64,000 nt of DNA from Bradyrhizobium lablabi (GTDB lineage: Bacteria > Pseudomonadota > Alphaproteobacteria > Rhizobiales > Xanthobacteraceae), in the NCBI RefSeq assembly GCF_018129385.1, contig NZ_JAFCLN010000020.1:62001-126000 (forward strand), written 5' to 3'. The notes below the pieces were generated by a model. That model was not told the origin of the DNA, did not search any database, and saw only the letters and a program-made list of their open reading frames with translations. The stretch's first letter is position 1. Each line of letters opens with the position of its first letter. Below, piece by piece: positions 48,948 through 57,091 of the stretch. Made by a program: the position numbers and the translations under genes.

Positions 48948-49196
48948 ATGGCCGAGGCGCACACTGGCTCCCTGCGGAAACGCATGGAGCCGGTCATGGC
49001 CGACAAGCCGGAATATGTCGATATGATCAGCGAGGCGACGCGGCAGAACCGCCGCCGCGTCACTCCGGTCATCGTTGAGCGCGAAGCCAAGGAAACATCA
49101 CGCCTCGCCCACCGCTCGGGACGCATGGACCAGTGGCGGACGGAGATGTTTACGCCGTGGAAGCTGAAGCCCTGGGGCATCAAGCACTGGGACTAG
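48948..49196 (+). CDS. Small conserved hypothetical protein
   Basis: Up to 82 residues, basic and hydrophilic, with a Trp-rich end (MFTPWKLKPWGIKHWD). Alternative starts are ATG 48984 (GGAAAC upstream; 70 residues) and ATG 48996 (66 residues); I cannot decide between them. No domain is recognised. It lies 44 bp after leuC on the same strand and before a terminator, so it is probably co-transcribed with leuC. Confidence 0.6.
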   Translation: MAEAHTGSLRKRMEPVMADKPEYVDMISEATRQNRRRVTPVIVEREAKETSRLAHRSGRMDQWRTEMFTPWKLKPWGIKHWD

Positions 49197-49219
49197 CAAC
49201 TGCACCCGGCAAACGAACA

Positions 49220-49248
49220 ACAGGCGCCCGCTCGGGCGCCTGTTTCGT
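49220..49248 (+). terminator. Rho-independent terminator ending the leuC transcript
   Basis: Perfect 10-bp stem ACAGGCGCCC (49220-49229), loop GCTC, GGGCGCCTGT (49234-49243), then TTCGTTT. Confidence 0.88.
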
Positions 49249-49271
49249 TTCAAGAGAAACGGTTCAGCAGC

Positions 49272-49838
49272 TCACCAGTAGACCCGGTACGGATTCCAGT
49301 AATAGTTGCGATACCACGGCCGGCAGATGCGGCGCGGACCGTAATAGGTCCAGACAATCCGACAGCGGCGCGGATAGCCGTAGTAATAGGACGAGTAGTA
49401 GGGCCGGTAGTAGAACCGGCGGTGAAAATGCCGGTGACGGTGAAAGTACGGCCGATGGTAGGCGTGGCGAAAGCCGCCGTAGCGAAAGCCGCCGCCTCGA
49501 TAGATGTGCCCGGCCCGAAAGCCGCCGCCACGGAACGCCATGCCACCGCCGCGGAAACCGCCGCCGTGGAATGCACCGCCGCCTCTAAAGCCGCCGCCAT
49601 GAAAGCCGCCACCGCGAAAGCCTCCGCCACCACCACCGCGGAATCCGCCTCCGCCGCCGTGGCGCACTTCGATCGTCAGCGCTTCCGATGCATACCTGGC
49701 TGCCGGCACGGTGCCCGGGCTCGCCAGCGACAGCGCTTCGGCGCGCTGTTGTGTCGCGGCCGACAACGCGAGCACTGCGGCAGCCGCCAGTCCCGCGCGG
49801 CAGACAATGCTCCGCGCGGCACCTGAAATCGTCTTCAT
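49272..49838 (-). CDS. Secreted Gly/Arg/Tyr/His-rich low-complexity protein
   Basis: A 188-residue exported protein. Signal peptide (ARSIVCRAGLAAAAVLALSA), a short conserved-looking segment (ALSLASPGTVPAARYASEAL), then about 50 residues of GGGFRGGGFHGGG-type repeats and a basic aromatic tail (HRPYFHRHRHFHRRFYYRPY and RPWYRNYYWNPYRVYW). GGGAGG lies close to ATG 49838. No enzyme motif is present. The first 60 residues resemble the 84-residue His-rich protein at 50677-50931, suggesting a small paralogous set. Likely extracytoplasmic and nucleic-acid-, polysaccharide- or metal-binding by composition, which is only inference. Confidence 0.8.
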   Translation of the reverse strand: MKTISGAARSIVCRAGLAAAAVLALSAATQQRAEALSLASPGTVPAARYASEALTIEVRHGGGGGFRGGGGGGFRGGGFHGGGFRGGGAFHGGGFRGGGMAFRGGGFRAGHIYRGGGFRYGGFRHAYHRPYFHRHRHFHRRFYYRPYYSSYYYGYPRRCRIVWTYYGPRRICRPWYRNYYWNPYRVYW

Positions 49839-50006
49839 TGTCTGAAACCTCCCGAATGGTGCCGACGGCTCGCCCGTCACCGGCACTCCCATTTGCGGTC
49901 GCTCCCGACATGAAGCTAGAGATAGCGAGGTGAATGCGGAATGAATGAGCCGACCGCAGAGATGAACGACTGCGGCGAGCAAATCTTCCATGACCGGAAT
50001 CGTTCA

Positions 50007-50300
50007 ATGACCGTCTATGTGATCGTGCAGCTCAAGATGATCGACCGTGCCGCCTATGACCGCTACCAGGCGCGTTTCTTCGACGTGTTCAGGAAATTTC
50101 AGGGACGGCTGTTGTCCGCCGACGAAAGCCCGGCCGTGCTGGAAGGCGAGTGGCAGCGCGACAAGGTCGTGCTGATGTCGTTTCCGGACGAAGCCGCCTG
50201 TCGCGCATGGGCGGACTCGCCGGAATATCAGGAAATATCGAAGGACCGCAAAGCCGGCGCGAGCGCGACCGTGCTGCTGGCGAAGGGATTCGGAAGCTAG
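50007..50300 (+). CDS. DUF1330 family protein
   Basis: A 97-residue dimeric alpha/beta-barrel-type protein (TVYVIVQLKMIDRAAYDRYQ; VVLMSFPDEAACRAWADSPE; YQEIS). It matches DUF1330, small ferredoxin-like proteins of unknown function. ATG 50007 gives the family N-terminus; an upstream ATG at 49941 would add an unrelated stretch. It lies between divergent and convergent secreted-protein genes. Confidence 0.88.
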   Translation: MTVYVIVQLKMIDRAAYDRYQARFFDVFRKFQGRLLSADESPAVLEGEWQRDKVVLMSFPDEAACRAWADSPEYQEISKDRKAGASATVLLAKGFGS

Positions 50301-50304
50301 GTTC

Positions 50305-50595
50305 TCACCACCACGGACCGTAACCGATGCCAAATACGAAGGGCGCAGGCACGGAATAGGGATACGGCCGGTAGTACACGGGACGCGCGTAGTAATAGAC
50401 CGGAGTGTACGGACGATAGTAGGGACGCGAATAAGAACGATAGCCGAAACGATAGTCGCGGCGGTATGCGCTGACGCCGGTGGCATCCGATCCGGCTTGC
50501 GATTTCGCCCGCGGGGCCCCTTCCGCGGCGACGACGGCGGGCCCGCTCAATGTCAAAGCTGCCGCAACGACGGCCATCCCGAACATCGCCTTCAT
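50305..50595 (-). CDS. Small secreted Tyr/Pro/Arg-rich protein
   Basis: A 96-residue exported protein: signal peptide (FGMAVVAAALTLSGPAVVAA), then a tail of tyrosine, proline and arginine (RSYSRPYYRPYTPVYYYARP) ending GIGYGPWW. GGAGGAG lies just ahead of the ATG. Unknown function; one of four biased secreted proteins in this patch. It converges with DUF1330, the stops four bases apart. Confidence 0.75.
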   Translation of the reverse strand: MKAMFGMAVVAAALTLSGPAVVAAEGAPRAKSQAGSDATGVSAYRRDYRFGYRSYSRPYYRPYTPVYYYARPVYYRPYPYSVPAPFVFGIGYGPWW

Positions 50596-50676
50596 CAGGC
50601 TCCTCCGCTACGCATCAAAAACAGACAGGCCCGCCCGGAGGCGGACCTGCCCGATCCTACCAGCCTGGCGCCGGTC

Positions 50677-50931
50677 TCACCAGCGGTGCCAGTGGCGGTG
50701 ATGGTGGTGATGATGATGATGCCGGTGCCACCGGTGATGGCGATGCCAATGGTGATGATGATGGCGCCGCCAGTGTACCTGCGTCGGGATCGAATCCTCC
50801 TTGGCATTTTCCTGCACCGCCGCGGCGGCGCCGGGATTGCTGAGCGAAAGCGCCAGCGCACTCTGCGCGGGGGCTGCAACGGCGAGCAATGCCCCGACGG
50901 CAGCAAGCCCGAAAATTTTCGTCACGTTCAT
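50677..50931 (-). CDS. Small secreted His/Trp/Arg-rich protein
   Basis: An 84-residue exported protein: signal peptide (FGLAAVGALLAVAAPAQSAL), the segment LSLSNPGAAAAVQENAKEDS, then a tail of almost only His, Arg and Trp (residues about 53-84). GAGGA precedes ATG 50931. The tail could bind metal ions; this is inference from composition. Its LSLSNPG segment parallels LSLASPG in the 49272-49838 protein. Confidence 0.72.
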   Translation of the reverse strand: MNVTKIFGLAAVGALLAVAAPAQSALALSLSNPGAAAAVQENAKEDSIPTQVHWRRHHHHHWHRHHRWHRHHHHHHHHRHWHRW

Positions 50932-51141
50932 CTACGTCCTCCTGGGTCCATCTCACGCCTGCCATCCGTCGTCTGCTTTGACACGACGACTCGTTGCAGC
51001 GCTGATCGAGCATGAAGCAGACGACGTGAATTGCGTCTGAATGGCTTCGCCACAGACCTGAACGATTGCGCCACAGAAATTAATGATGGTTGCGCGACGC
51101 GATCGATGAGAGCCGGCTATCGCTGCGGCGATGAGGAAGAG

Positions 51142-51453
51142 CTAGCCCGGCCGCCAGTAGCAATGCATGCGCGGCGTGATCACCGGACCGCTCGGCCGGT
51201 ATTCCTGCACATAATGCGCGTTGCAGACGCGCACCGCATTCGGGCCTGGATAGTAGCGCGGATAGACGTCCGGCTCCCACTCGTCGCGCGGATAGATCGG
51301 CACGCGCCGGAGCGGACGGCGCTGGGCCGAGGCATCGGTGAGCGGAGCCTGCGCGGCCCGCACGCCGGACGACGTTTGCGCCAGCGCGCTCGCCCCGGTC
51401 AGCAAAAGCCCGGCTGAGCCGGCCAGCAGCGCCATTGTCACAATCCGCATCAT
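51142..51453 (-). CDS. Small secreted hypothetical protein
   Basis: A 103-residue exported protein. Signal peptide (IVTMALLAGSAGLLLTGASA), then a basic segment and a C-terminal part with two cysteines (VCNAHYVQEYRPSGPVITPR followed by MHCYW). Two adjacent ATGs (51453 and 51450) are possible starts, with GGGTGGG upstream. I do not recognise a named domain; the fourth small exported protein in this cluster. Confidence 0.7.
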   Translation of the reverse strand: MMRIVTMALLAGSAGLLLTGASALAQTSSGVRAAQAPLTDASAQRRPLRRVPIYPRDEWEPDVYPRYYPGPNAVRVCNAHYVQEYRPSGPVITPRMHCYWRPG

Positions 51454-51561
51454 CACGCCCACCCAAAGCCTGCGATCGCCTGCCAAAGTCTCCGATTGGC
51501 GCGCCAAGGTCAACAGCGCAACCCCATAGGCGGCGGGCGGAACCCGCGGTAAAGAGGCCGC

Positions 51562-51963
51562 ATGAACTGGACATCCCTGAAAGCGCCGTCGCTGGCCGAA
51601 ATGGAAGCCATGGCGCACGAGAATTTCGAGCGCCTGCCGGAGACCTTTCGCAAGCTGTGCGAGGGGGTGATCATCCGCGTCGACGATTTTCCGACCGACG
51701 AGGTGCTGGACGAGATGAACGCCCAAAGCGAGTTCGACCTGCTCGGCCTGTTCCAGGGCGTCGGCCTGCCGCAGCGAAGCAGCCAGGACATCGCGCCGAT
51801 GCCCAACATGATCTGGCTCTACCGGCGGCCGATCCTGGACTATTGGGCCGAGCATGAGGAGACGCTGGGCCACATCGTCCGCCATGTGCTGATCCACGAA
51901 ATCGGCCACCATTTCGGGCTGTCCGACGCCGATATGGAGGCGATTGAGGCGGCCGCTGGATAG
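51562..51963 (+). CDS. Minimal zinc metallopeptidase family protein
   Basis: A 133-residue cytoplasmic protein with a zincin motif HEIGHHFG at 112-119 (H112, E113, H116). Its length and NFERLPETFRKLCEGVIIRV segment match the small metallopeptidase-like family, DUF1025-type. Only the catalytic domain is present. Substrate unknown. It ends 82 bp before leuD on the same strand. Confidence 0.85.
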   Translation: MNWTSLKAPSLAEMEAMAHENFERLPETFRKLCEGVIIRVDDFPTDEVLDEMNAQSEFDLLGLFQGVGLPQRSSQDIAPMPNMIWLYRRPILDYWAEHEETLGHIVRHVLIHEIGHHFGLSDADMEAIEAAAG

Positions 51964-52045
51964 GCCTGCGCTTTTTGCCCCTTTAATAACTGTCATAATC
52001 GCGATAAATCAGCGCCGAAACGGCCTCGAACCGGGAAGTGCATCG

Positions 52046-52651
52046 ATGGAAAAGTTCACCACGCTGGAGGGCGTCGCCGCGCCCCTGAAGATCATCAATG
52101 TCGACACCGACATGATCATCCCGAAACAGTACCTCAAGACCATCAAGCGCACCGGCCTCGGCAAGGGCCTGTTCTCGGAACAGCGCTACAAGGACGACGG
52201 CAGCGAGAACCCGGACTTCGTTCTCAACCAGCCGGCCTATCGCAATTCAAAGGTGCTGGTCGCCGGCGACAATTTCGGCTGCGGCTCGAGCCGTGAGCAT
52301 GCGCCCTGGGCGCTGCTCGATTTCGGCATCCGCTGCGTGATCTCGACCTCGTTCGGCGACATCTTCTACAACAACTGCTTCAAGAACGGCATTTTGCCGA
52401 TCCGCGTCAGCCAGGAAGACCTCGACAAGCTGTTCGATGACGCCGAGCGCGGCGCCAACGCCACGCTGACCATCGACCTGCCGAACCAGGAAATCCGCGG
52501 CCCCGACGGCGGCAAGGTCAGGTTCGAGATCGACCCGTTCAGGAAACACTGCCTGATCAACGGCCTCGACGACATCGGGCTGACGATGGAGAAGAAGTCG
52601 TCAATCGACGATTACGAGGCCAGGGCGAAGAAAGAGCGCGCCTGGGCCTAA
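52046..52651 (+). CDS. leuD: 3-isopropylmalate dehydratase small subunit
   Basis: A 201-residue swivelling-domain subunit (KFTTLEGVAAPLKIINVDTD; AGDNFGCGSSREHAPWALLD; IFYNNCFKNGILPI). It combines with LeuC. GGGAAG lies upstream of ATG 52046. Separated from leuC by 3.1 kb. Confidence 0.98.
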   Translation: MEKFTTLEGVAAPLKIINVDTDMIIPKQYLKTIKRTGLGKGLFSEQRYKDDGSENPDFVLNQPAYRNSKVLVAGDNFGCGSSREHAPWALLDFGIRCVISTSFGDIFYNNCFKNGILPIRVSQEDLDKLFDDAERGANATLTIDLPNQEIRGPDGGKVRFEIDPFRKHCLINGLDDIGLTMEKKSSIDDYEARAKKERAWA

Positions 52652-52686
52652 GGCCTGCGCGCGCACGCTTGATGAGGTGACGTCGC

Positions 52687-53475
52687 ATGCGTCCTGACGT
52701 CGTCACCTTCTGGCACGGCCCGCTTGATCGGTTGCGAACGCTCTGCCTGCGCTCACAGGTGGCCGCCGGCCACAAGGTCACCGTCTACAGCTTCGATCCG
52801 CTTCCCGGCCTGCCCGATGGCGTGGGCAATGCGGAAGCCGAAGCGGTGCTGCCGCACGCCTTCTCCGAGAAGCTTCGCCCACCGCAGCCGGACGGAAGCT
52901 GGCGCGACTGGACCATTCTGCAGTTCTCGGATTTTTTCCGCATGCGCCTGATGGCGCAAGGCGCGGGCCTGTGGCTCGACGCCGATGTGCTGCTGCTCAA
53001 GCCGATCGATGTCGATCCCGCAAAACCCTACTTTGCCTGGGAGCGTCCGCGCCAGCTCGGCAATTCCGTGCTGTATCTGCCGGCAGACGATGCGATCGTG
53101 AAAGCTTTCCATGATCTGATGGAGCAGGACGAACTGGAGCCGGACTGGCTCGCGCTGCGGCATCGTTGCATCCTGGTGCTACGTCAGTTGCGCGGACGGT
53201 CGAGCCGCACGGCGGATCTTCGCGTTGCGATTTATGGGCCGGCTTCGCTCACGGCGCTGGCCCGGCGTAGCGGCGAGATCAGTCACGCGCAGCCGAAGCA
53301 GTCGTTTTACGCGGTGCATGCCGAGCCAAAACTGTTTTTTGAGCCCGGTGATTTCTCGAAGCTGATTGCCGATCCCGCGATCGTCGGCTTCCACATCTCA
53401 CCAAAGGGCCGTGGCAATCAGGCGCCCGTCGCTGGCAGCCTATATGCGTGGGCCGCGAAGAGGTTTGGATCCTAG
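52687..53475 (+). CDS. Glycosyltransferase-like protein (DxD sugar transferase family)
   Basis: A 262-residue protein with the pattern of GT32/Gb3-synthase-type transferases: VVTFWHGPLDRLRTLCLRSQ at the N-terminus, SDFFRMRLMAQGAGLWLDAD with the metal-binding DxD at 98-100, and C-terminal FHISPKGRGNQ. It has no signal peptide, so it would act in the cytoplasm. No polysaccharide genes are adjacent, so the acceptor is unknown. It starts 36 bp after leuD on the same strand. Confidence 0.72.
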   Translation: MRPDVVTFWHGPLDRLRTLCLRSQVAAGHKVTVYSFDPLPGLPDGVGNAEAEAVLPHAFSEKLRPPQPDGSWRDWTILQFSDFFRMRLMAQGAGLWLDADVLLLKPIDVDPAKPYFAWERPRQLGNSVLYLPADDAIVKAFHDLMEQDELEPDWLALRHRCILVLRQLRGRSSRTADLRVAIYGPASLTALARRSGEISHAQPKQSFYAVHAEPKLFFEPGDFSKLIADPAIVGFHISPKGRGNQAPVAGSLYAWAAKRFGS

Positions 53476-53489
53476 AGCTGGCGTCCCTT

Positions 53490-53618
53490 CCCTTCTCCCC
53501 TTGTGGGAGAAGGTGGCGCGGACGCAGTCCGCGACGGATGAGGGGTCTGTATCCGCGGAGAGAACCCCTCACCCGGCTTCGCTTCGCGAAGCCACCCTCT
53601 CCCACAAGGGGAGAGGGT
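53490..53618. repeat. Palindromic repeat, CTCCCCTTGTGGGAGAAGGT family
   Basis: CTTCTCCCCTTGTGGGAGAA...GATGAGGGGT on the left and ACCCCTCACC...TCTCCCACAAGGGGAGAGGG on the right. Single member in this window. It separates the convergent glycosyltransferase-like and CoA ester lyase genes. Confidence 0.8.
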
Positions 53619-53620
53619 AA

Positions 53621-54499
53621 TTAATGCCCCATCGCTGCGATCGCATCCGCGATCGCAATCGTCCGCTTGGCCATCTCGGCGTGCAGCCGCTCCACCATCC
53701 GTCCGTCGAGCTGGATCGCGCCGCGTGAGGCATTTTCCGGCAACTCGAATGCCGCGAGGATCTTTCGCGCCTGCGCCACTTCCTCGGCCGGCGGCGTAAA
53801 GATCGCGTTGCAGGCCTCGATGTGGCTCGGATGGATCAGCGTCTTGCCGTCGAAGCCAAGGTCGCGGCCCTGGGCGCATTCGGCGGCAAAGCCGTCGATA
53901 TTGGCGATGTCGCTGTAGGGCCCGTCGAGGATTTCCAGCCCATGGGCGCGGGTGGCGAGGATGCAATGGGTGATCATCGGGATCATCGCCGCGCGGCCCG
54001 GCTGCATCCTGATCCGTGTCTCCCGCGAGATGTCGTTCGGTCCGAACACGAAACCGGCGAGCCGGATCTCGGAATCGCGCGAGGCCGCCGCCAGCTTGTC
54101 GGCATCCAGCACGGCGCGGGAGGTCTCGATCATGGCCCAGACCCGAATCGACATGTCCGCATTGATGTCGGAGAGGCGATTGGCGATTGCTGCCAAATCC
54201 GCGACGCTGGAGATCTTCGGCACCAGGATGCCGTCGGGCCTGGCCTTGCCGGCCATGGTGACGTCGTCGATCCACCACGGCGTATCCAGCGCGTTGATGC
54301 GGATCAGCACCTCACGCTTGCCAAATCCCCTCGCAGCCACGGCCGCCGCGATCTGGTCGCGCGCCATCGCCTTGGCATCGGGCGCCACCGCGTCCTCGAG
54401 GTCGAGGATGATGCCGTCGGCCGGCAGCGTCCTGGCCTTTTCCAGCGCCCGCGCATTCGATCCCGGCATGAACAACAGGCTGCGGCGCGGACGGGTCAT
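53621..54499 (-). CDS. HpcH/HpaI aldolase-family CoA ester lyase (CitE-like)
   Basis: A 292-residue TIM-barrel lyase. RRSLLFMPGSNARALEKART and DGIILDLEDAVAPDAK are family hallmarks, with acidic metal ligands in LEDAV and the later ETSRAVLDAD and FGPNDIS segments. Relatives cleave malyl-, citramalyl- or beta-methylmalyl-CoA; no citrate lyase partner genes are present. ATG 54499 has AAGGAA upstream. Specific substrate unresolved. Confidence 0.85.
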   Translation of the reverse strand: MTRPRRSLLFMPGSNARALEKARTLPADGIILDLEDAVAPDAKAMARDQIAAAVAARGFGKREVLIRINALDTPWWIDDVTMAGKARPDGILVPKISSVADLAAIANRLSDINADMSIRVWAMIETSRAVLDADKLAAASRDSEIRLAGFVFGPNDISRETRIRMQPGRAAMIPMITHCILATRAHGLEILDGPYSDIANIDGFAAECAQGRDLGFDGKTLIHPSHIEACNAIFTPPAEEVAQARKILAAFELPENASRGAIQLDGRMVERLHAEMAKRTIAIADAIAAMGH

Positions 54500-54602
54500 G
54501 GACAGTTCCTTGGAAGCGCGATTTTTGGGCACCCCGCGATAGCATTCCGGCCTGTCTTTCGAAAGCCTTGTTCCCGTCAACGGCATATGGTTAGCCAAAG
54601 TC

Positions 54603-55259
54603 ATGGCACCCTCGTTTCCCCAACATCTGCTTGACGGCTACCGGACCTTCACGACGCAGCGGCTGCCGACCGAACAGTCGCGCTACCGCGAATTGTCCGA
54701 GCGCGGCCAGTCGCCGGCGGTGATGGTGGTCGGCTGCTGCGACTCCCGCGTCTCCCCCGAGGTGATCTTCGACGCCGGCCCGGGCGAACTGTTCGTGGTG
54801 CGCAACGTTGCCAATCTCGTGCCGCCCTACCAGCCCGACTTCAATGCCCATGGCGTCTCGGCGGCGCTGGAATATGCCGTCAATGTGCTACAGGTGAAGC
54901 ATATCGTCGTGCTGGGTCACGCCCAATGCGGCGGCATCCGCGCCTTCATCGACAAGATCAAGCCGCTGTCGCCCGGTGATTTCATCGGCCGCTGGATGTC
55001 GATGTTCATCAAGCCCGGCGAGATCGTCGAGCAGCGCGGCCATGAGACCATGCACGATTTCACGGTGAGGATCGAAAAGGCCGCCGTGTTCCGCAGCCTC
55101 GAGAACCTCATGACCTTCCCCTTCGTGCGCGAGCGCGTGCATCAGGGCGAGATGGAGCTGCACGGCGCCTATTTCGGCGTCGCCGAGGGCTCGCTGTTCG
55201 TGCTCGACCAGGAAGCCAAGGAATTCCGCAGCGCGCGGGAATCACAGACCTCATCCTGA
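54603..55259 (+). CDS. Beta-class carbonic anhydrase
   Basis: A 218-residue beta-carbonic anhydrase with zinc ligands C46 (GCCDSR), H106 and C109 (GHAQCGG) and the D47/R49 dyad. It interconverts CO2 and bicarbonate for anaplerotic carboxylation. The C-terminal residues and the TGA stop lie inside a palindromic repeat (from 55249), so the tail was probably rewritten by repeat insertion. Confidence 0.94.
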   Translation: MAPSFPQHLLDGYRTFTTQRLPTEQSRYRELSERGQSPAVMVVGCCDSRVSPEVIFDAGPGELFVVRNVANLVPPYQPDFNAHGVSAALEYAVNVLQVKHIVVLGHAQCGGIRAFIDKIKPLSPGDFIGRWMSMFIKPGEIVEQRGHETMHDFTVRIEKAAVFRSLENLMTFPFVRERVHQGEMELHGAYFGVAEGSLFVLDQEAKEFRSARESQTSS

Positions 55260-55345
55260 GGAGGCCGCGAAGCGGCCGTCTCGAAGGATGGGCCACGGGC
55301 TCTCATGGTTCGAGACGCGCGAAGACGCGCTCCTCACCATGAGGG
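55249..55345. repeat. Palindromic repeat, CCTCATCCTGAGGAG family, overlapping the carbonic anhydrase 3' end
   Basis: CCTCATCCTGAGGAGGCCGC...GTCTCGAAGGATG followed by CTCATGGTTCGAGACGCG...CTCACCATGAGGG. The TGA within CCTGAGG is the stop codon of the upstream gene. Confidence 0.85.
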
Positions 55346-55349
55346 TCTA

Positions 55350-55910
55350 CTACTCCCCGCCGTGATCGCCGCCGCTCCAGCGGTCGGAAATCGCCAGCAT
55401 GAATGCCGAGACCACGAACACAAAATGAACGCCGACCAGCCAGGCGAGCTTTGTCGAATCGAAGTTGGTATCGATGTTCATGAAGGCCTTCAGCACCTGG
55501 ATCGCGGAGATGGCGACGATGGAAGCCAGCAGCTTCTGCTTCAGCCCGCCGAAATGGATTTTGGTCATCCACTCGGGCCAGTCCGGGTGGCCGCCGGGAT
55601 CAATCTTCGACACGAAATTCTCGTAGCCGGAAAATACCACGATCAGGATCAGATTGCCGGTCAGCGAGAGATCGATCAGAGCCAGCACGCCAAGAATGAT
55701 GTCGGACTCCTTCGAGCCCGGCGCGTGCACGATGAACTCCCACAGCACCATGCAGAACTTCAACAACAGCACCGCAAGGCTGACAACGAGGCCGAAATAG
55801 AACGGCGCCATCAGCCAGCGGCTGTTGAAGATCACGCTTTCAAAGCCGCGCTCGGCGCGCTTGAGCTTTGGATTGGGCCGATAGGGAGCGGGAGCCGGCT
55901 GTTCGGTCAT
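55350..55910 (-). CDS. UPF0114 (YqhA/TIGR00645) membrane protein
   Basis: A 186-residue protein with four hydrophobic segments (LMAPFYFGLVVSLAVLLLKF; GVLALIDLSLTGNLILIVVF; QKLLASIVAISAIQVLKAFM; LAWLVGVHFVFVVSAFMLAI) and the conserved DIILGVLALIDLSLTGNL stretch of UPF0114. Function unknown. ATG 55910 has GGAGAG about 8 bases upstream; 55934 is an alternative. It follows asd on the same strand. Confidence 0.87.
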   Translation of the reverse strand: MTEQPAPAPYRPNPKLKRAERGFESVIFNSRWLMAPFYFGLVVSLAVLLLKFCMVLWEFIVHAPGSKESDIILGVLALIDLSLTGNLILIVVFSGYENFVSKIDPGGHPDWPEWMTKIHFGGLKQKLLASIVAISAIQVLKAFMNIDTNFDSTKLAWLVGVHFVFVVSAFMLAISDRWSGGDHGGE

Positions 55911-55938
55911 TTGCGACTCTCCGGCTCCGGACATCTGG

Positions 55939-56973
55939 TCAGGCCGCCTTCTTCTTGGCGCTGATCAGCTTGCGGTTGATCAGGGCTTCCGCGATCTGGA
56001 TCGCGTTCAGCGCGGCGCCCTTGCGCAGATTGTCGGATACGCACCACAGGACAAGGCCGTTCTCGACCGTCGCATCCTCGCGGATGCGGCTGATATAGGT
56101 GGCGTCCTCTCCGGCCGCTTCATAGGGCGTGACGTAACCGCCCGGCTCCTGCTTGTCGATGACGAGGCAGCCCGGCGCGTTGCGCAGGATGTTGCGGGCC
56201 TCGTCCGCCGTGATCGGATTCTCGAACTCGATGTTGACCGCTTCGGAATGGCCGACGAACACCGGCACGCGCACGCAGGTGGCGGAGAGCTTGATCTTGG
56301 GATCAAGGATCTTCTTGGTCTCCGCCATCATCTTCCACTCTTCCTTGGTGTAGCCGTCTTCCATGAAGACGTCGATGTGGGGGATGACGTTGAAGGCGAT
56401 GCGCTTGGGGAATTTCTTGTTGACCAGTTCGTCGTTGGTGTAGACGGCCTTGGTCTGCGAGAACAGTTCGTCCATCGCATCCTTGCCGGCGCCCGACACC
56501 GATTGGTAGGTCGAAACCACCACGCGCGTGATGGTGGCCTTGTCGTGCAGGGGTTTTAGCGCGACCACGAGCTGCGCGGTCGAGCAGTTCGGATTGGCGA
56601 TGATGTTCTTCTTCGTGAAGCCCTTGGCCGCGTCCGCATTCACCTCGGGGACAATCAGCGGCACGTCCGGGTCCATGCGCCAGGCCGACGAATTGTCGAT
56701 CACCACCGCGCCGGCGGCGCCGATCTTCGGCGACCATTCCTTCGACACCGCACCGCCCGCCGACATCAGGCAGATGTCGACGTCGGAGAAATCGTAATGC
56801 TCGAGGGCTTTGACCTTCAGGGTGCGGTCGCCATAGGAGACCTCGACGCCGACGCTGCGGCGCGACGCCAGCGCCACGACCTCGTCAGCGGGGAATTTGC
56901 GCTCGTCCAGAATGTTGAGCATTTCGCGCCCGACATTGCCGGTGGCTCCAACCACTGCGACCTTGTAACCCAT
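55939..56973 (-). CDS. asd: Aspartate-semialdehyde dehydrogenase
   Basis: A 344-residue enzyme reducing aspartyl phosphate to the semialdehyde for lysine/DAP, threonine and methionine synthesis. NADP-binding VVGATGNVGREML at the N-terminus; active-site C130 in ANPNCSTAQLV; conserved VSTYQSVSGAGKDAMDEL. Typical length. Complements dapF in this window for meso-DAP formation. Confidence 0.97.
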   Translation of the reverse strand: MGYKVAVVGATGNVGREMLNILDERKFPADEVVALASRRSVGVEVSYGDRTLKVKALEHYDFSDVDICLMSAGGAVSKEWSPKIGAAGAVVIDNSSAWRMDPDVPLIVPEVNADAAKGFTKKNIIANPNCSTAQLVVALKPLHDKATITRVVVSTYQSVSGAGKDAMDELFSQTKAVYTNDELVNKKFPKRIAFNVIPHIDVFMEDGYTKEEWKMMAETKKILDPKIKLSATCVRVPVFVGHSEAVNIEFENPITADEARNILRNAPGCLVIDKQEPGGYVTPYEAAGEDATYISRIREDATVENGLVLWCVSDNLRKGAALNAIQIAEALINRKLISAKKKAA

Positions 56974-57091
56974 CGTTCACTCTCCGAGGAAAAATGCCTC
57001 CCCGCCGCATCTGGCGGAAAGGGAAGAGGCAGCGCTTCTATGCGAGAAACGCCCCCAAGACAACGTTAGTACCCGCGTTTTTGGGCGTCTG

